DNA of 22,381 nt from an uncultured Oscillospiraceae bacterium (GTDB lineage: Bacteria > Bacillota > Clostridia > Oscillospirales > Acutalibacteraceae). Shown here piece after piece: positions 21,115 to 22,381 of this stretch (positions within the stretch are counted from its first letter, which is position 1; each line of letters starts with the position of its first letter). The stretch covers positions 1 through 22,381 of the forward strand of contig CATWUX010000023.1 of the NCBI GenBank assembly GCA_958354085.1. Direction: 5' to 3'. Under the pieces are notes generated by a model. That model was not told the origin of the DNA. It ran no database searches and saw only the letters and a program-made list of their open reading frames with translations. Made by a program: the position numbers and the translations under genes.

Positions 21115-21982
21115 AGCTCCGTCTCTGTACCGTCGGGTGTTCCGTCCGATGGACGCCGTGCGCGCCGCGCTGATCTACACCGCCGCCGGACTGACGGTGG
21201 CGGTGCTGGCGGGATTGCTCGCGTATATTCTCGTGCAGGGCGTGCCGCATATCTCGTGGCAGTTCCTGTCCACCGCCTACTCCGCGCGCGACAAGGAATT
21301 GCAGGGTATCCTGCCCATGATAATCAACACGTTGTATATTGTAGTTATTACATTACTGATCGTAACCCCTATTGGCCTGTCCGCGGCAATCTATCTGACG
21401 CAATACGCCCGGCAGGGGCGGCTGGTACGCAGCATCCGGTTTGCGACCGAGGTGCTCGCAGGCGTGCCGTCCATCCTGTTCGGGCTGTTCGGCTACACAT
21501 TCTTCTGCGTGCTGCTGCGCATGGGCTCCTCGATCCTCGCGGGCTGTCTGACCATGACGATCTGCATCCTGCCCACCATCGTGCGCACGACCGAAGAAGC
21601 GCTGCTGGCGGTGCCGGAAAGCTATAAAGAGGGCGCGCTGGCGCTCGGCGCGGGCAAGCTGCGCGTCGTGCTGGGCATTGTACTGCCCTGTGCGATGCCG
21701 GGCGTGCTGACCGCCGTGATCCTCGGCATGGGGCGCATCGTCGGCGAATCCGCCGCGCTGATGTTCACCTCCGGTATGGCCTACGATATGCCGGACGGCG
21801 TGCTCCGCCACATTCTGGATTCCGGCCGGACGCTGACGCTGCACCTGTACCAGACCGCCACACAGGCAGTGGATCCGCAGGCGCTCAACGTCGCGTATGC
21901 CACCGCGTCGGTGCTGCTGATCCTGGTGTTTTTGCTCAACCGGCTGGCAGCGCTGCTGTCCCGGCTGCTGAAAAAAGGTTAA
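21101..21982 (+). CDS. pstA: Phosphate ABC transporter permease PstA
   Basis: PstA is the second membrane subunit of the phosphate importer. The 293-residue protein has six predicted helices. LQGILPMIINTLYIVVITLL opens the permease core; TEVLAGVPSILFGLFGY and the EAA-type coupling loop (SYKEGALALGAGKLRVVLGIVLP) follow. GMGRIVGESAALMFTSG is characteristic of PstA. The ATG at 21101 overlaps the end of pstC by 14 nt and has GAGGAG at about 9 nt, so translation is coupled. The stretch 21318-21370 is noticeably AT-richer than its surroundings but keeps the frame and the family motif. Confidence 0.96.
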   Translation: MEKTEAPSLYRRVFRPMDAVRAALIYTAAGLTVAVLAGLLAYILVQGVPHISWQFLSTAYSARDKELQGILPMIINTLYIVVITLLIVTPIGLSAAIYLTQYARQGRLVRSIRFATEVLAGVPSILFGLFGYTFFCVLLRMGSSILAGCLTMTICILPTIVRTTEEALLAVPESYKEGALALGAGKLRVVLGIVLPCAMPGVLTAVILGMGRIVGESAALMFTSGMAYDMPDGVLRHILDSGRTLTLHLYQTATQAVDPQALNVAYATASVLLILVFLLNRLAALLSRLLKKG

Positions 21983-21996
21983 GGAGAAATGGACGC

Positions 21997-22381
21997 ATGA
22001 CGACTTGTGCAAAAATTGAACTGCGCGATCTGAACCTGCATTACGGCAGCTTTCACGCGCTGAAGAACCTGTCGATGGACATCCCGAAAAATCAGATCAC
22101 CGCGTTTATCGGCCCGTCCGGCTGCGGAAAATCCACCTGTCTGAAAACCATTAACCGGATGAACGATCTGGTGGCGGATTGCCGCATTACCGGCCGGGTC
22201 GCCATCGACGGCGAGGATATTTACGATCCGCGCACCGACGTGTCCCTGCTGCGCAAGCGCGCGGGCATGGTGTTCCAAAAGCCCAACCCCTTTCCCATGA
22301 GCATCTACGACAACATCGCCTACGGGCCCCGGACCCACGGCATCCGCTCCCGGGCCAAGCTGGACGAGATCGTGGAGAACT
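21997..22381 (+). CDS. pstB: Phosphate ABC transporter ATP-binding protein PstB (3' end missing)
   Basis: This is the ATPase subunit that powers phosphate import. The frame is open to the end of the window, giving 128 codons. The product begins MTTCAKIELRDLNLHYGSF, with Walker A GPSGCGKST (39-47), followed by CLKTINRMNDLV and the Q-loop block VFQKPNPFPMSIYDNIAYG (Gln94). The latter two are diagnostic of PstB. The ATG at 21997 lies 14 nt after pstA with AAGGAG at 10 nt. An earlier ATG at 21989 meets a stop after three codons. The signature and Walker B motifs lie outside the window; phoU commonly follows. Confidence 0.96.
   Translation, partial: MTTCAKIELRDLNLHYGSFHALKNLSMDIPKNQITAFIGPSGCGKSTCLKTINRMNDLVADCRITGRVAIDGEDIYDPRTDVSLLRKRAGMVFQKPNPFPMSIYDNIAYGPRTHGIRSRAKLDEIVEN

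Noticed and set aside
21318..21370. AT-rich patch in pstA as a sign of insertion or transfer
   Set aside because: The frame and the conserved permease motif are intact across it; probably local codon choice in a hydrophobic helix.

Overview
The window is a compact, GC-rich stretch of a Gram-positive genome. Canonical Firmicutes features are AGGAGG-type ribosome binding sites, TTGACA/TATAAT promoters, GC hairpin plus T-run terminators, an HPr carrying both His15 and Ser46, and the order ylxM-ffh-rpsP-khpA-rimM-trmD. High GC content, an M14 gamma-D-glutamyl peptidase, a clostridial-type beta-propeller protein and a cell-wall-anchored esterase fit a high-GC clostridium (Oscillospiraceae/Ruminococcaceae-like). 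The genus cannot be read from the sequence. No rRNA, tRNA, CRISPR array, phage gene or transposase is visible.

Layout. 1-564 (+) is the 3' part of an M14 peptidase gene; it faces a two-gene heterodimeric ABC exporter operon (4224-677, -) across a shared hairpin. The ABC operon has a roughly 150-nt leader holding a possible 21-codon leader peptide. Next on the minus strand are ybaK and dus, and then the HPr gene with its own promoter, structured leader and terminator. From 10362 down to 6678 (-) runs the translation/secretion operon ylxM-ffh-rpsP-khpA-rimM-trmD, driven by a consensus promoter and interrupted by an intrinsic terminator between khpA and rimM. yifB/comM (10579-12111, +) diverges from it. 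Behind yifB lies a 158-nt imperfect palindrome (12189-12346) with 16-bp ends. Then come an overlapping AAC(3)-like acetyltransferase/PHP phosphatase pair (-), a large secreted esterase with two similar C-terminal beta domains and a wall-anchor-like tail (-), and a membrane-anchored beta-propeller protein (-).

The right end is the phosphate uptake operon pstS-pstC-pstA-pstB (+; pstB cut by the window edge), preceded by a PhoP-type direct repeat. PstC carries an unusual N-terminal extension of about 160 residues with four predicted membrane segments. Between the beta-propeller gene and pstS lies a complete small transcription unit: promoter, strong RBS, 46-codon ORF and perfect terminator. It resembles nothing I recognise.

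Most of the window is ordinary housekeeping sequence. The best candidates for something undescribed are the 46-aa gene unit (18478-18737), the 158-nt palindromic element, the exporter leader ORF, the khpA/rimM attenuator and the PstC fusion. All functional statements rest on motif recognition by eye; no database search was run.
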